Assembly: GCA_947491175.1 (NCBI GenBank)
Contig: CANLIF010000066.1
Location: 1 to 7,066 of the forward strand
Reading direction: 5' to 3'
DNA: 7,066 nucleotides
DNA from: Actinomycetota bacterium
GTDB lineage: Bacteria; Actinomycetota; Actinomycetes; S36-B12; UBA5976
Positions 1 through 6,794 of the stretch are shown here, one piece after another (the first letter of the stretch is position 1; every line of letters begins with the position of its first letter). A model generated the notes under the pieces. That model searched no databases. It saw only the letters and a program-made list of their open reading frames with translations, and was not told where the DNA came from. Position numbers and translations under genes: made by a program.

Positions 1-2253
1 GGCACTGGATACCAACGCCCATTTGACTGGGTCACTTTTCCAGAAACCGATGCTCCAGTTCACACTGTCTTGTTAGCAGACTTTGTCACCACCGAAGACG
101 GCACCGGAGTTGTTCATGAGGCGCCGGCTTTTGGCGCTGAGGACCTTACGCTGTGTCGTTCCTACGGGCTGCCAGTAGTGAACCCAGTATTACCAAATGG
201 AACTTTTGAATATGGTATTCCCGAAGTTGCTGGGGTATTTTTTAAGGCTGCCGACCCACGTCTAGTTGAGCTACTCCAAGAAAAAGGTCTGCTCTTGCGG
301 CACTTGCCTTACGAGCACTCTTATCCACATTGCTGGAGATGTCATACTGCGCTGATTTATTACGCGCAACCATCTTGGTACATCAAGACCACTGAGATTA
401 AAGACCAACTGCTGGCACAAAATGAAAAAACAAATTGGTTTCCGGACACAATTAAAGCGGGACGATTTGGTGACTGGCTAAATAACAATGTTGACTGGGC
501 TCTCTCGCGCAATCGGTATTGGGGAACCCCGCTACCGATCTGGCGCTGCGAAGAAAATCATTTAACGTGTGTTGGCGGGCGAACTGAACTTGCAAAACTG
601 GCAGGAGATGAATCTTTAACCATTGATCCACACCGTCCATTCGTAGACGATATCACTTTCGCTTGTCCGGAATGCCATGGCATTGCAACACGCGTTCCTG
701 AAGTTATCGACTGTTGGTATGACTCGGGCGCGATGCCATTCGCGCAATGGGGTTACCCGGAAAGCAATAAGGAAACGTTTGAAGCAGGCTATCCAGCAGA
801 CTTTATTTGTGAAGCGATAGACCAAACTCGTGGCTGGTTCTACACACTCATGGCGATTGGAACATTAGTTTTTGAAGAATCTTCATTTGAGAATGTGCTC
901 TGTCTTGGTCACATTCTTGATGAAGATGGTCGCAAGATGAGCAAGCACTTGGGTAACGTGCTGGAACCAATTGGACTGATGGATGAACATGGCGCTGATG
1001 CACTTCGTTGGTTCATGCTCGTCAGCGGTTCACCATGGCAGGCACGTCGTGTGGGCCATGGCACAATCGCCGAAGTAGTTCGCAAAACCCTTCTCACTTA
1101 CTGGAACACCGTTGCCTTCCAAAGTCTTTATGCTCGAGCAGGTGAATGGGATAGCAATACTGCATCATTAGATGGACTTACTGACCTGGATCAGTGGGCA
1201 GTATCGCAAGCCACGCGCCTGGCTCGAGATGTTGATCAGGCGCTTGAGCAGTTCGATACCCAGCGCGCTGGACGTTTTATCAGCGAGTATGTCGATGACT
1301 TGAGTAACTGGTACGTGCGTCGCTCGCGTCGTCGGTTCTGGGATGGCGATCATGCGGCGCTAAGTACGCTGCACCATTGCTTGAAGGTAGTTACCCAAGT
1401 AATGGCTCCCTTTACGCCATTTATTACCGAACGGGTTTGGCAGGACCTATACACGAATTTGGAAATCGAATCGGTGCACTTGAGTGCTTGGCCACACTGG
1501 TCAGATGCTCAAATCAACGACACGCTACGGGATCAAGTTGATCTAACCCGCCGCCTAGTTGAACTCGGGCGTTCGGCGCGCGCTGCATCAGGAATTAAGA
1601 CTCGCCAGCCATTACAGCGCGCGCTCGTAGCAGCGCCCGGTTGGGATTCATTGCCGGATGGACTGCAAGCACAGATAAGAGATGAAGTTAATGTGCTGAG
1701 TTTGGAAAGCCTGTCTGGGACTGGGGAGTTAGTTGATGTCAGTCTGAAGGCAAACTTCAAGACACTTGGAGCTAGATTCGCAAAGAGAACCCCAGAGATC
1801 GCCGCAGCTATTGCTGCTGCGGATGCCAATGCATTAGTGGAGGCGCTGCGATCTGGCGTAGCGACAGTTTTGGTATCTGGTGTCGAACAACAAATTGGCC
1901 CAGATGATGTTGTCGTAACTGAAGTCCCACGGGAAGGCTGGACTGTTGCAAGTGATTCTGGTGAATCGTTAGCACTTGATTTAGCGCTGACGCCTGAACT
2001 TATTGGGCAAGGTATTGCTCGAGACGTTACTCGCCTGATTCAGGATGCTCGCAAATCTTCTGGTTTTGAGATCAGCGATCGAATTGTCGTGACTTGGGAG
2101 TCTGATGTTGAAATAACTATCGCAGCACTGAATTTGCATGCTGAGTTGGTTGCCAGTGAAGTATTGGCGACCACTTGGACGCAAGGCGTAATTGCTAGTC
2201 CGACAGCAAGCGATGAGGAACTTGGTTTAAAGGTCTTAATTGCAAAGGCCTAG
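1..2253 (+). CDS. ileS: isoleucyl-tRNA synthetase, 5'-truncated by the window edge
   Basis: Class I aminoacyl-tRNA synthetase that charges tRNA-Ile in the cytoplasm and edits mischarged valine. The frame is open from base 1, so the gene is cut by the window; the TTG at 70 is not the start. The 750 visible residues begin inside the CP1 editing domain (GTGVVHEAPAFGAED, fragment residues 34-48). They continue through CWRC (111-114), CPEC (222-225) and a CWYDSGAMP block near 237. The catalytic loop KMSKH lies at 312-316, followed by the anticodon-binding domain (NWYVRRSRRRFW, about 436-447) and a C-terminal extension. Actinobacterial IleRS is normally about 1,030-1,060 residues, so roughly 290 are missing, including the HIGH motif. 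KMSKH rather than KMSKS indicates the eukaryote-like IleRS group, known in the family for low mupirocin sensitivity; that phenotype is inference here. It is convergent with the division cluster and ends at a shared terminator. Confidence 0.97.
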   Translation, partial: GTGYQRPFDWVTFPETDAPVHTVLLADFVTTEDGTGVVHEAPAFGAEDLTLCRSYGLPVVNPVLPNGTFEYGIPEVAGVFFKAADPRLVELLQEKGLLLRHLPYEHSYPHCWRCHTALIYYAQPSWYIKTTEIKDQLLAQNEKTNWFPDTIKAGRFGDWLNNNVDWALSRNRYWGTPLPIWRCEENHLTCVGGRTELAKLAGDESLTIDPHRPFVDDITFACPECHGIATRVPEVIDCWYDSGAMPFAQWGYPESNKETFEAGYPADFICEAIDQTRGWFYTLMAIGTLVFEESSFENVLCLGHILDEDGRKMSKHLGNVLEPIGLMDEHGADALRWFMLVSGSPWQARRVGHGTIAEVVRKTLLTYWNTVAFQSLYARAGEWDSNTASLDGLTDLDQWAVSQATRLARDVDQALEQFDTQRAGRFISEYVDDLSNWYVRRSRRRFWDGDHAALSTLHHCLKVVTQVMAPFTPFITERVWQDLYTNLEIESVHLSAWPHWSDAQINDTLRDQVDLTRRLVELGRSARAASGIKTRQPLQRALVAAPGWDSLPDGLQAQIRDEVNVLSLESLSGTGELVDVSLKANFKTLGARFAKRTPEIAAAIAAADANALVEALRSGVATVLVSGVEQQIGPDDVVVTEVPREGWTVASDSGESLALDLALTPELIGQGIARDVTRLIQDARKSSGFEISDRIVVTWESDVEITIAALNLHAELVASEVLATTWTQGVIASPTASDEELGLKVLIAKA

Positions 2254-2263
2254 TTACTGGCAT

Positions 2264-2303
2264 AAAAAAGAGGGCCTGGGATGTTCCCAGGCCCTCTTTT
2301 TTT
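2264..2303. terminator. bidirectional intrinsic terminator between ileS and divIVA
   Basis: A perfect 17-bp stem pairs 2264-2280 with 2286-2302 around a 5-nt loop (atgtt). The core is GC-rich (gagggcctggg). It is flanked by six A on the left and seven T on the right, so a transcript from either strand forms a hairpin followed by a U-run. It begins 10 bp after the ileS stop and lies 6 bp beyond the divIVA stop on the other strand, so it can end both convergent transcripts. Confidence 0.95.
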
Positions 2304-2309
2304 AAAATA

Positions 2310-3116
2310 TTAATCTTCAGTTACCTGTCGGTCACCGCTAAAGTTCTTGGATTCAAGTTCACGAAGCTGGCCTTCTATGTAACTACGTAGGCGACCACGG
2401 TACTCACGTTCGTAAGCCCGTAATTCTTCAATGCGGCGTTCCATTGCAACCCGCTGGGTCTCAAATTCACGAGTGATGTTTGCTACGTTGGCCTTTGCCT
2501 CAGAAACAAGTTCCTCAGATGCGGACTTTGCAGAGCTTAGTAACTGCTCTGTTTCAATTCGAGCCGACGCCACAACTTCATCTGCAGTGCGCTGTGCCAG
2601 TTCCAGGATGCGAACTGAAGCAACTCCTTGATCAGCTGGGGATGACGTTGCCGCTGCATGTGCTGCTTCCGCAACCATTTCGGTCTGGGTCGCAACAAAC
2701 TGTTCTTTAAGTTCAGAAATTGCAGCCAAGCTGTTAGCAAGTTCTTCTTTGGCTGTTGAAAGTTCTAAGTCAAGTTCATTAACTCGCTCTTGCGCTGACC
2801 TTAGAGCTTCATCGCTAGCGCCACTGTTATCGGAAACACCAACACGAGTGTTGGCATCATTAAGGGATTTAGCCGACTGATCTAACTCACTTTTTAAGCG
2901 AGCATTCTCGTCACCAAGTGCGCGAATTTCTTCGCGAATTGAATCTGGTACCTCGCCCTTAGCGGTGGCGCGTAGGTCTTCGGCTTCACGTGTTACTGCC
3001 GCTAGTGCCACTTCGATTTCGTCAAGAAAGCCGTCGACTTCATCTAGTTCGTAGCCTTCTTTGAATCGAACCGTGGTGAACTGCTTGTTTCGCACATCTT
3101 CAGGAGTGAGAGCCAT
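2310..3116 (-). CDS. divIVA: DivIVA / Wag31 polar growth and cell-division protein
   Basis: Coiled-coil protein of 268 residues that binds negatively curved membrane. In Actinobacteria it marks poles and septa and directs peptidoglycan synthesis at the tip. Residues 1-35 are the DivIVA lipid-binding domain (ALTPEDVRNKQF, then GYELDEVDGFLDEI). R17-F18-K19 occupies the place of the aromatic and basic membrane-inserting loop. Residues from about 36 to 155 are heptad-like, rich in Glu, Leu, Ala and Ser. A second coiled coil at the C-terminus (REFETQRVAMERRIEELRAY) matches the actinobacterial Wag31 ending. The ATG at 3114-3116 has GAAAGG at 3125-3130, 8 nt upstream. It is last in the minus-strand cluster, 158 bp after yggT, with a probable promoter of its own and a strong terminator behind it. 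Length is typical of the family. Confidence 0.97.
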   Translation of the reverse strand: MALTPEDVRNKQFTTVRFKEGYELDEVDGFLDEIEVALAAVTREAEDLRATAKGEVPDSIREEIRALGDENARLKSELDQSAKSLNDANTRVGVSDNSGASDEALRSAQERVNELDLELSTAKEELANSLAAISELKEQFVATQTEMVAEAAHAAATSSPADQGVASVRILELAQRTADEVVASARIETEQLLSSAKSASEELVSEAKANVANITREFETQRVAMERRIEELRAYEREYRGRLRSYIEGQLRELESKNFSGDRQVTED

Positions 3117-3187
3117 TTTGAAAACCTTTCATCTTTAATCATTTCTGAGATTTACGATACATCCCAAACCCCGTGCCTTCTAGAGTA

Positions 3188-3216
3188 GAGATAAACTCGC
3201 CTAAAGTGAAACTCAA
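3188..3216 (-). promoter_or_regulatory. candidate sigma70-type promoter for divIVA
   Basis: Reading the minus strand, TTGAGT (3211-3216) is a 4/6 match to the -35 consensus TTGACA. TATCTC (3188-3193) is a poor -10, and the spacer is 17 nt. It lies in the 158-bp yggT-divIVA gap, and transcription would begin about 60-65 nt before the divIVA ATG. The hexamer AAACTC occurs twice here on the plus strand, at 3193-3198 and 3209-3214. The call rests on spacing and position; the -10 match is weak. Confidence 0.35.
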
Positions 3217-3258
3217 GCCATTGATTGGTGGATTTTCAGGATAGTTTAAGGGCCTTTA

Positions 3259-3283
3259 GGTCTGGTTTTTAGGACTACAGACC
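3259..3283 (-). other. short hairpin across the yggT stop codon
   Basis: GGTCTG (3259-3264) and CAGACC (3278-3283) form a 6-bp GC-rich inverted repeat with a 13-nt loop that contains the yggT stop codon (3275-3277). No U-run follows on the minus strand, so it is not a standard terminator. It could slow polymerase or protect an mRNA end between yggT and divIVA, or be chance. Confidence 0.3.
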
Positions 3284-3562
3284 CGCTAGCAGCGTCCGTG
3301 TGATGGAAATTGCGAACAACAAAATAATGAAGGAAAGATCTAGCGCAACATTTCCGATTCGCAGGCTTGGCACAACTTTTCGGATTGCCTTTAATGGTGG
3401 GTCAGTGAGCGTGAAAACAGTTTCTGAAATCAGTAAGAGCGGGCCTTTGGGACGCCAGTCTCTGGCAAAAATTGAAACATACTCCAAAACTAACCTGGCA
3501 ATCAAAATCAAAACATAAAGACTTAACAGCGACGATATTAGCGACGCAACAGTAGACACCAT
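3275..3562 (-). CDS. yggT: YggT/YlmG family small membrane protein
   Basis: A 95-residue protein with the two hydrophobic segments of the YggT family, at about residues 4-30 and 70-93. The loop between them carries the family-type block DPPLKAIRKVVPSLRIG. Family members sit beside sepF and divIVA in Actinobacteria and Firmicutes. Their biochemical role is not settled; involvement in division, membrane organisation or osmotic tolerance has been reported in different lineages. The ATG at 3560-3562 is 9 bp after the sepF stop. I see no Shine-Dalgarno sequence before it, so it is probably translated by coupling to sepF. Length is normal for the family. Confidence 0.93.
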   Translation of the reverse strand: MVSTVASLISSLLSLYVLILIARLVLEYVSIFARDWRPKGPLLLISETVFTLTDPPLKAIRKVVPSLRIGNVALDLSFIILLFAISITRTLLAGL

Positions 3563-3571
3563 AATGGCAAG

Positions 3572-4063
3572 TTAGCTCTGGTTGAAGAATGGATCTTCGC
3601 GCAGTTGTGCCCGAGCTGCAGCGCCAATGTCAACATTTGCTGGTGACAAAAGGAATACACCCTTAGTTACCTTTTCAATGCTGCCATGTAATCCAAATGC
3701 AAGACCTGCGGAGAAGTCGACTATGCGACGAGCATCTGCCTCGTCCATATCACTTAAATTCATGATGACTGGAGTTCCAGAGCGGAATTCTTCGCCAATG
3801 CGTCGTGCGTCGTTGTAAGTGATTGGATGCAATGTTGTGATGCGGTAAACATCAGCAAGTGGTGCGGCAGTGCGAACTGGGGCTGCGTATGAAGTTTGAC
3901 CATAATCACTTACGTGATCGTAACTTGCGTTTACAGTACGTAACGGCGCCTCTGCTTCGAACTCCTGAGAGTCAGCGTCAGCATATGTGCCAAATTCATC
4001 GTTGTATTCGCTGCCATCGACAAGGCCGAGGTATTCAGCCATTTTTCGCATTGCGTTAGCCAT
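3572..4063 (-). CDS. sepF: SepF, membrane anchor of the Z-ring
   Basis: SepF binds the FtsZ C-terminal tail and tethers FtsZ filaments to the membrane; Actinobacteria lack FtsA, which makes SepF the main anchor. The chosen ATG (4061-4063) gives 163 residues and has AAGGAG (4072-4077) 8 nt upstream. It also restores the standard start MANAMRKMAEYLGL, whose first 14 residues resemble the amphipathic membrane-binding helix. A TTG six codons upstream would destroy this match. Residues 15-70 are a variable acidic, Tyr/Ala-rich linker. Residues from about 71 to 152 form the SepF core (VYRITTLHPITYNDARRIGEEFRSG, VIMNLSDMDEADARRIVDF, GVFLLSPANV). The protein ends FFNQS as in other actinobacterial SepF. 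It is shorter than Streptomyces SepF, mainly in the linker. It sits 35 bp after yggS, with a hairpin in the gap. Confidence 0.96.
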   Translation of the reverse strand: MANAMRKMAEYLGLVDGSEYNDEFGTYADADSQEFEAEAPLRTVNASYDHVSDYGQTSYAAPVRTAAPLADVYRITTLHPITYNDARRIGEEFRSGTPVIMNLSDMDEADARRIVDFSAGLAFGLHGSIEKVTKGVFLLSPANVDIGAAARAQLREDPFFNQS

Positions 4064-4078
4064 GTGGTTCGCTCCTTG

Positions 4079-4107
4079 CAAGGGTAAGTAATACGAACTT
4101 ACCCTTG
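4079..4107 (-). other. 11-bp hairpin between yggS and sepF, abutting the sepF ribosome binding site
   Basis: A perfect inverted repeat: CAAGGGTAAGT (4079-4089) and ACTTACCCTTG (4097-4107), with a 7-nt loop. In the minus-strand mRNA the 5' arm contains the yggS stop codon (4099-4101). The 3' arm ends one nucleotide before the sepF AAGGAG sequence. No U-run follows, so intrinsic termination is unlikely. Possible roles are an mRNA processing or stability element, or a control on translation passing from yggS to sepF. The structure is plain in the sequence; the function is inference. Confidence 0.6.
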
Positions 4108-4797
4108 AAAACCCCGATTTCCCAGGATAGATGAGCCAATTCGAAGGTGTGTCGCGCCATATTTCAAGGCTGTTGCGAAGTCACCACTCATTCCGGCTGA
4201 GATCCAATTTGCCTTGGGATATGCGCTTTGAATTTGTTCGGCAAACTCCTGCAATTTAGAAAATGCCATTTCATCATTGCCGGCAAGTGGAGCGACGCCC
4301 ATGACGCCCTGGAGATGTAAGCCATCACATTCGGAAATGAGTTCGGCAAGTTTCAGCAATTCATTTGGAAGGGCGCCCCCCCGATTTTCAGTTGGATTGG
4401 GGTCAAGATTGACTTGAATCAAAACCCTAAGTGGCGTTTGTCTGCCGGCTACGGCCTTGGAAAGTGCAGTGACTAAATCTGTCCGATCTACGCTGTGCAC
4501 TACATCGGCCCAAGTTGCGACACTTTTTGCCTTATTAGTTTGAAGTTGACCGATTGCATGCCAAATCAAACTGGCGCTGCGCACTTCGTCCCGCTTAGGC
4601 CTAGCATCTTGGTCACGGTTTTCGCCAACATCCGTAATTCCTAACGTTGCCAATAAATCAACATCGCTAGCTGGCCAAGTTTTTGTAACTGCAATCAATG
4701 TGACGTCTGCTCGATTTCGATTTGCCGCGATACAGGCATCAGAAATCTCGCGTTCAACATCCTGCAAATTCGCCTGCAGTTCTGACATTCGATCCAT
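4099..4797 (-). CDS. yggS: YggS/YlmE family PLP-binding protein (PLPBP)
   Basis: Single-domain alanine-racemase-fold protein that binds pyridoxal 5'-phosphate and helps maintain vitamin B6 and amino acid homeostasis; no enzyme activity is established for the family. With the ATG at 4795-4797 it has 232 residues and starts MDRMSELQANLQDVE, which lines up with actinobacterial homologues. A GTG at 4831-4833 inside the end of pgeF would add 12 unconserved residues. The PLP-lysine is K39 in VTKTWP. Other family blocks are GENRDQD (58-64), WHAIGQLQTNKAK (79-91), GVMGVAPLAG, SAGMSGDF (200-207) and the phosphate-binding RIGSSILG (219-226). The gap to pgeF is 25 bp, and only a weak AGAG-like ribosome binding site is visible. 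A run of seven C on the plus strand (4376-4382) lies inside the gene with the frame intact on both sides. Confidence 0.95.
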   Translation of the reverse strand: MDRMSELQANLQDVEREISDACIAANRNRADVTLIAVTKTWPASDVDLLATLGITDVGENRDQDARPKRDEVRSASLIWHAIGQLQTNKAKSVATWADVVHSVDRTDLVTALSKAVAGRQTPLRVLIQVNLDPNPTENRGGALPNELLKLAELISECDGLHLQGVMGVAPLAGNDEMAFSKLQEFAEQIQSAYPKANWISAGMSGDFATALKYGATHLRIGSSILGNRGFQG

Positions 4798-4822
4798 GGT
4801 GACCACTCTATGAGTTGAGGAT

Positions 4823-5542
4823 CTAAGAAGCACTCATTGCAAGTACTAATCCCCCACGACCAGTTGGCTCCCCGGCTGCACGTCGAAAAGAAAATAGTTT
4901 CGAATTTTCTAAAGTGCATCCAGTAAGTTCATGGATTTGTGTGACTTGAGTTGCCAGCACCGAAGTAACTCCTGAGATTAGATCCAAATTTTTAGGAGAT
5001 GATATTGCTTCTGGACGGACCTGCCGAAACATCTCAACTCTTTCAACCGGAACGTCGTAGCAGTAAGCGCAAATTGCTGGGCCAATAACTGCCTGGGTGT
5101 GATTCAGTTGCGCACCACTTGCTAAGAATTCATCCAGCAGTGACTGCATGACATTAGCCAGCACCCCACGCCAACCTGCATGGCCAACTGCTATGACACG
5201 ATTTACTGGATCTATCAAGCCAAACGGAACACAGTCTGCCGCCAATGACACCAAGGCAAGCTGTGTTTGCTTTGTTACCAGGCCATCGCCAGGCAAGGCA
5301 ATTCCTGGCTCACTTACAACATGAACTAGGTTTCCGTGTTCGGCATTCATGACGCAAATGCCGCGCGCTGAAACCAGCTCCTTAACTACTTCCAGATTTG
5401 CAGCTACGCATTGCGGATCGTCACCAACATATGAAGCCAGATTTAGTGAATCAAACGGTGACTGACTTGTGCCACCAGTTCGGTTCAGCGCTATCGCATG
5501 AATGCCTTCGATTGAAACGCGGCCAAAGACCTGCGTGTTCAT
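4823..5542 (-). CDS. pgeF: PgeF/YlmD, multicopper-oxidase-fold (laccase-domain) protein
   Basis: Member of the YfiH/DUF152 family. In E. coli the homologue hydrolyses UDP-MurNAc-L-Ser, removing mistakes made by MurC (peptidoglycan editing factor); other homologues show polyphenol oxidase or purine nucleoside activity. The 239 residues contain the RTGGTSQSPFDSLNLA opening (21-36), VGDD (39-42), and the three metal ligands expected from E. coli numbering: H69 (EHG), C104 (AADC) and H121 (GHAGWRG). They are followed by IGPAIC and the C-terminal TGRGG. The usual Gln two residues before the first His is Ala here. The ATG at 5540-5542 lies 19 bp after the ftsZ stop without a clear Shine-Dalgarno sequence, so coupling to ftsZ is likely. 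A cell-wall proofreading role fits its place in the cluster but is inferred by homology. Confidence 0.93.
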   Translation of the reverse strand: MNTQVFGRVSIEGIHAIALNRTGGTSQSPFDSLNLASYVGDDPQCVAANLEVVKELVSARGICVMNAEHGNLVHVVSEPGIALPGDGLVTKQTQLALVSLAADCVPFGLIDPVNRVIAVGHAGWRGVLANVMQSLLDEFLASGAQLNHTQAVIGPAICAYCYDVPVERVEMFRQVRPEAISSPKNLDLISGVTSVLATQVTQIHELTGCTLENSKLFSFRRAAGEPTGRGGLVLAMSAS

Positions 5543-5561
5543 TTTGTGAAAAAGTCAGTCT

Positions 5562-6794
5562 CTAGCGGAGAAAATCTGGGACGTCGAGGTCGCCATTGTC
5601 TTCGGCATCGCCATCGCCATCGCCGTTACCTGTAGTGGCAGGAGCGTCGCCAAAGAGGTTTTCAAAGTTATCGTCCTCATCTGCAACTGGGGAAGATCCA
5701 AAAGCGCCATTCGAAAAGGAATCAGGCGTTAGTGGAATTGAAGGTGTTTCACCGTCCCGAGCCAAATCAACTGCCACTGCGGCGGCAAGCGGAGTTTCGT
5801 CTAGAACTCGCTTGGACATTGGTGAAGTGGATCGATTTGATGGAGGTGAACCACCGTCAAAGCCAGCTGCAATAACTGTAACTTTAACTTGATCACCTTG
5901 GGTGTCATCGATAACCGCGCCGAAAATAATGTTTGCATCTGGATGAACTGCGCTTTGAACCATGCGAGCTGCCTCGTTGATTTCAAACAAACCTAAGTCA
6001 CTGCCGCCGGAAATCGACATTAGTACGCCACGAGCACCTTCGATGCTGGCTTCAAGCAATGGACTTGAGATCGCTTGTCGGGCCGCTTCGATGGCACGAT
6101 CGGGGCCACGAGCAGAACCAATTCCCATCAGTGCACTACCGGCATCTTTCATAACGCTTCTGACATCCGCGTAATCGAGGTTGATTAAACCTGGTGTGGT
6201 AATTAAGTCTGTTATGCCACTTACTCCTTGGAGTAATACTGAGTCCGCATGGCGGAAAGCATCGATTACGCTGATGCCATTGTCGGCAAGTTCAAGCAAG
6301 CGATCATTTGGAATGACAATTAACGTATCAACTTCACTTCGCAGTGAGTCCACGCCTTCATCCGCCTGGGCTGAGCGGCGCTTACCTTCAAAACTAAATG
6401 GTCGAGTAACAACGCCAATCGTAAGTGCGTCCATGTCGCGAGCAATCTTGGCAACAATTGGTGCACCACCAGTTCCCGTGCCACCACCTTCACCAGCGGT
6501 TACGAAAACCATATCTGCGCCACGCAAAACTTCTTCGATGTCACCGCGATGATCTTCGGCTGCTTGGCGACCAACTTCAGGATCTGCGCCAGCACCCAGT
6601 CCGCGAGTAAGGTCGCGGCCAATATCTAACTTGACGTCCGCGTCACTCATCAAAAGTGCCTGAGCGTCAGTATTAATAGCAACAAACTCGACACCCTTGA
6701 GGCCGGCTTCAATCATGCGATTGATCGCATTCACGCCGCCGCCGCCGATGCCAACAACTTTGATAACTGCTAAGTAGTTCTGTGGAGCGGCCAT
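5562..6794 (-). CDS. ftsZ: FtsZ, tubulin-like cell division GTPase
   Basis: Polymerises with GTP into the Z-ring that positions septum synthesis at the cytoplasmic face of the membrane. The ATG at 6792-6794 gives 410 residues and the standard actinobacterial start MAAPQNYLAVIKVVGIGGGGVNA. GAAAGG (6803-6808) stands 8 nt upstream; a TTG 12 codons earlier is not needed. The tubulin signature GGGTGTG is at 103-109. RPFSFEGKRR follows at 132-140, and the catalytic T7 loop NLDYAD at 205-210. The polymerisation domain ends near AAGFDGG at about 316-322. The linker that follows is Pro/Ser-rich and then acidic, with a short GDGDGD run. The tail DLDVPDFLR (402-410) is the SepF/FtsW-binding peptide. It heads the visible minus-strand unit, followed by pgeF after 19 bp. 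No defect is seen. Confidence 0.99.
   Translation of the reverse strand: MAAPQNYLAVIKVVGIGGGGVNAINRMIEAGLKGVEFVAINTDAQALLMSDADVKLDIGRDLTRGLGAGADPEVGRQAAEDHRGDIEEVLRGADMVFVTAGEGGGTGTGGAPIVAKIARDMDALTIGVVTRPFSFEGKRRSAQADEGVDSLRSEVDTLIVIPNDRLLELADNGISVIDAFRHADSVLLQGVSGITDLITTPGLINLDYADVRSVMKDAGSALMGIGSARGPDRAIEAARQAISSPLLEASIEGARGVLMSISGGSDLGLFEINEAARMVQSAVHPDANIIFGAVIDDTQGDQVKVTVIAAGFDGGSPPSNRSTSPMSKRVLDETPLAAAVAVDLARDGETPSIPLTPDSFSNGAFGSSPVADEDDNFENLFGDAPATTGNGDGDGDAEDNGDLDVPDFLR
5607..5624 (-). repeat. hexanucleotide repeat in the ftsZ linker
   Basis: Three perfect copies of atcgcc on the plus strand, read as GGCGAT on the coding strand. They encode the Gly-Asp run in the acidic part of the FtsZ C-terminal linker. 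Copy-number change would keep the reading frame and alter only linker length. Confidence 0.8.

Noticed and set aside
2839..2854. Palindrome CCAACAC-GA-GTGTTGG inside divIVA
   Set aside because: Arms of 7 bp with a short centre are expected a few times in 7 kb by chance, and it lies within coding sequence.
3211..3217. ACTCAAG resembling a half-site of the HspR repeat (HAIR)
   Set aside because: The partner half CTTGAGT at a 7-bp spacing is absent.
4064..4081. TTG start adding six residues to SepF
   Set aside because: The ATG at 4063 has AAGGAG at 8 nt and the conserved MANAMRKM start; the TTG lies at the edge of the hairpin.
4376..4382. Run of seven C in yggS as a possible phase-variable or frameshift site
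   Set aside because: The YggS frame is intact and conserved on both sides, and a 7-mer run alone is weak evidence.
4798..4833. GTG start that would lengthen YggS by 12 residues into the pgeF end
   Set aside because: Homologues begin at the MDR-x-x-EL block; the extension has no family match and no clear ribosome binding site.
6181..6552. Open frame of 123 codons on the plus strand, antisense to ftsZ
   Set aside because: It is fully inside the conserved FtsZ coding region, has low-complexity composition, no ribosome binding site and no recognisable family.
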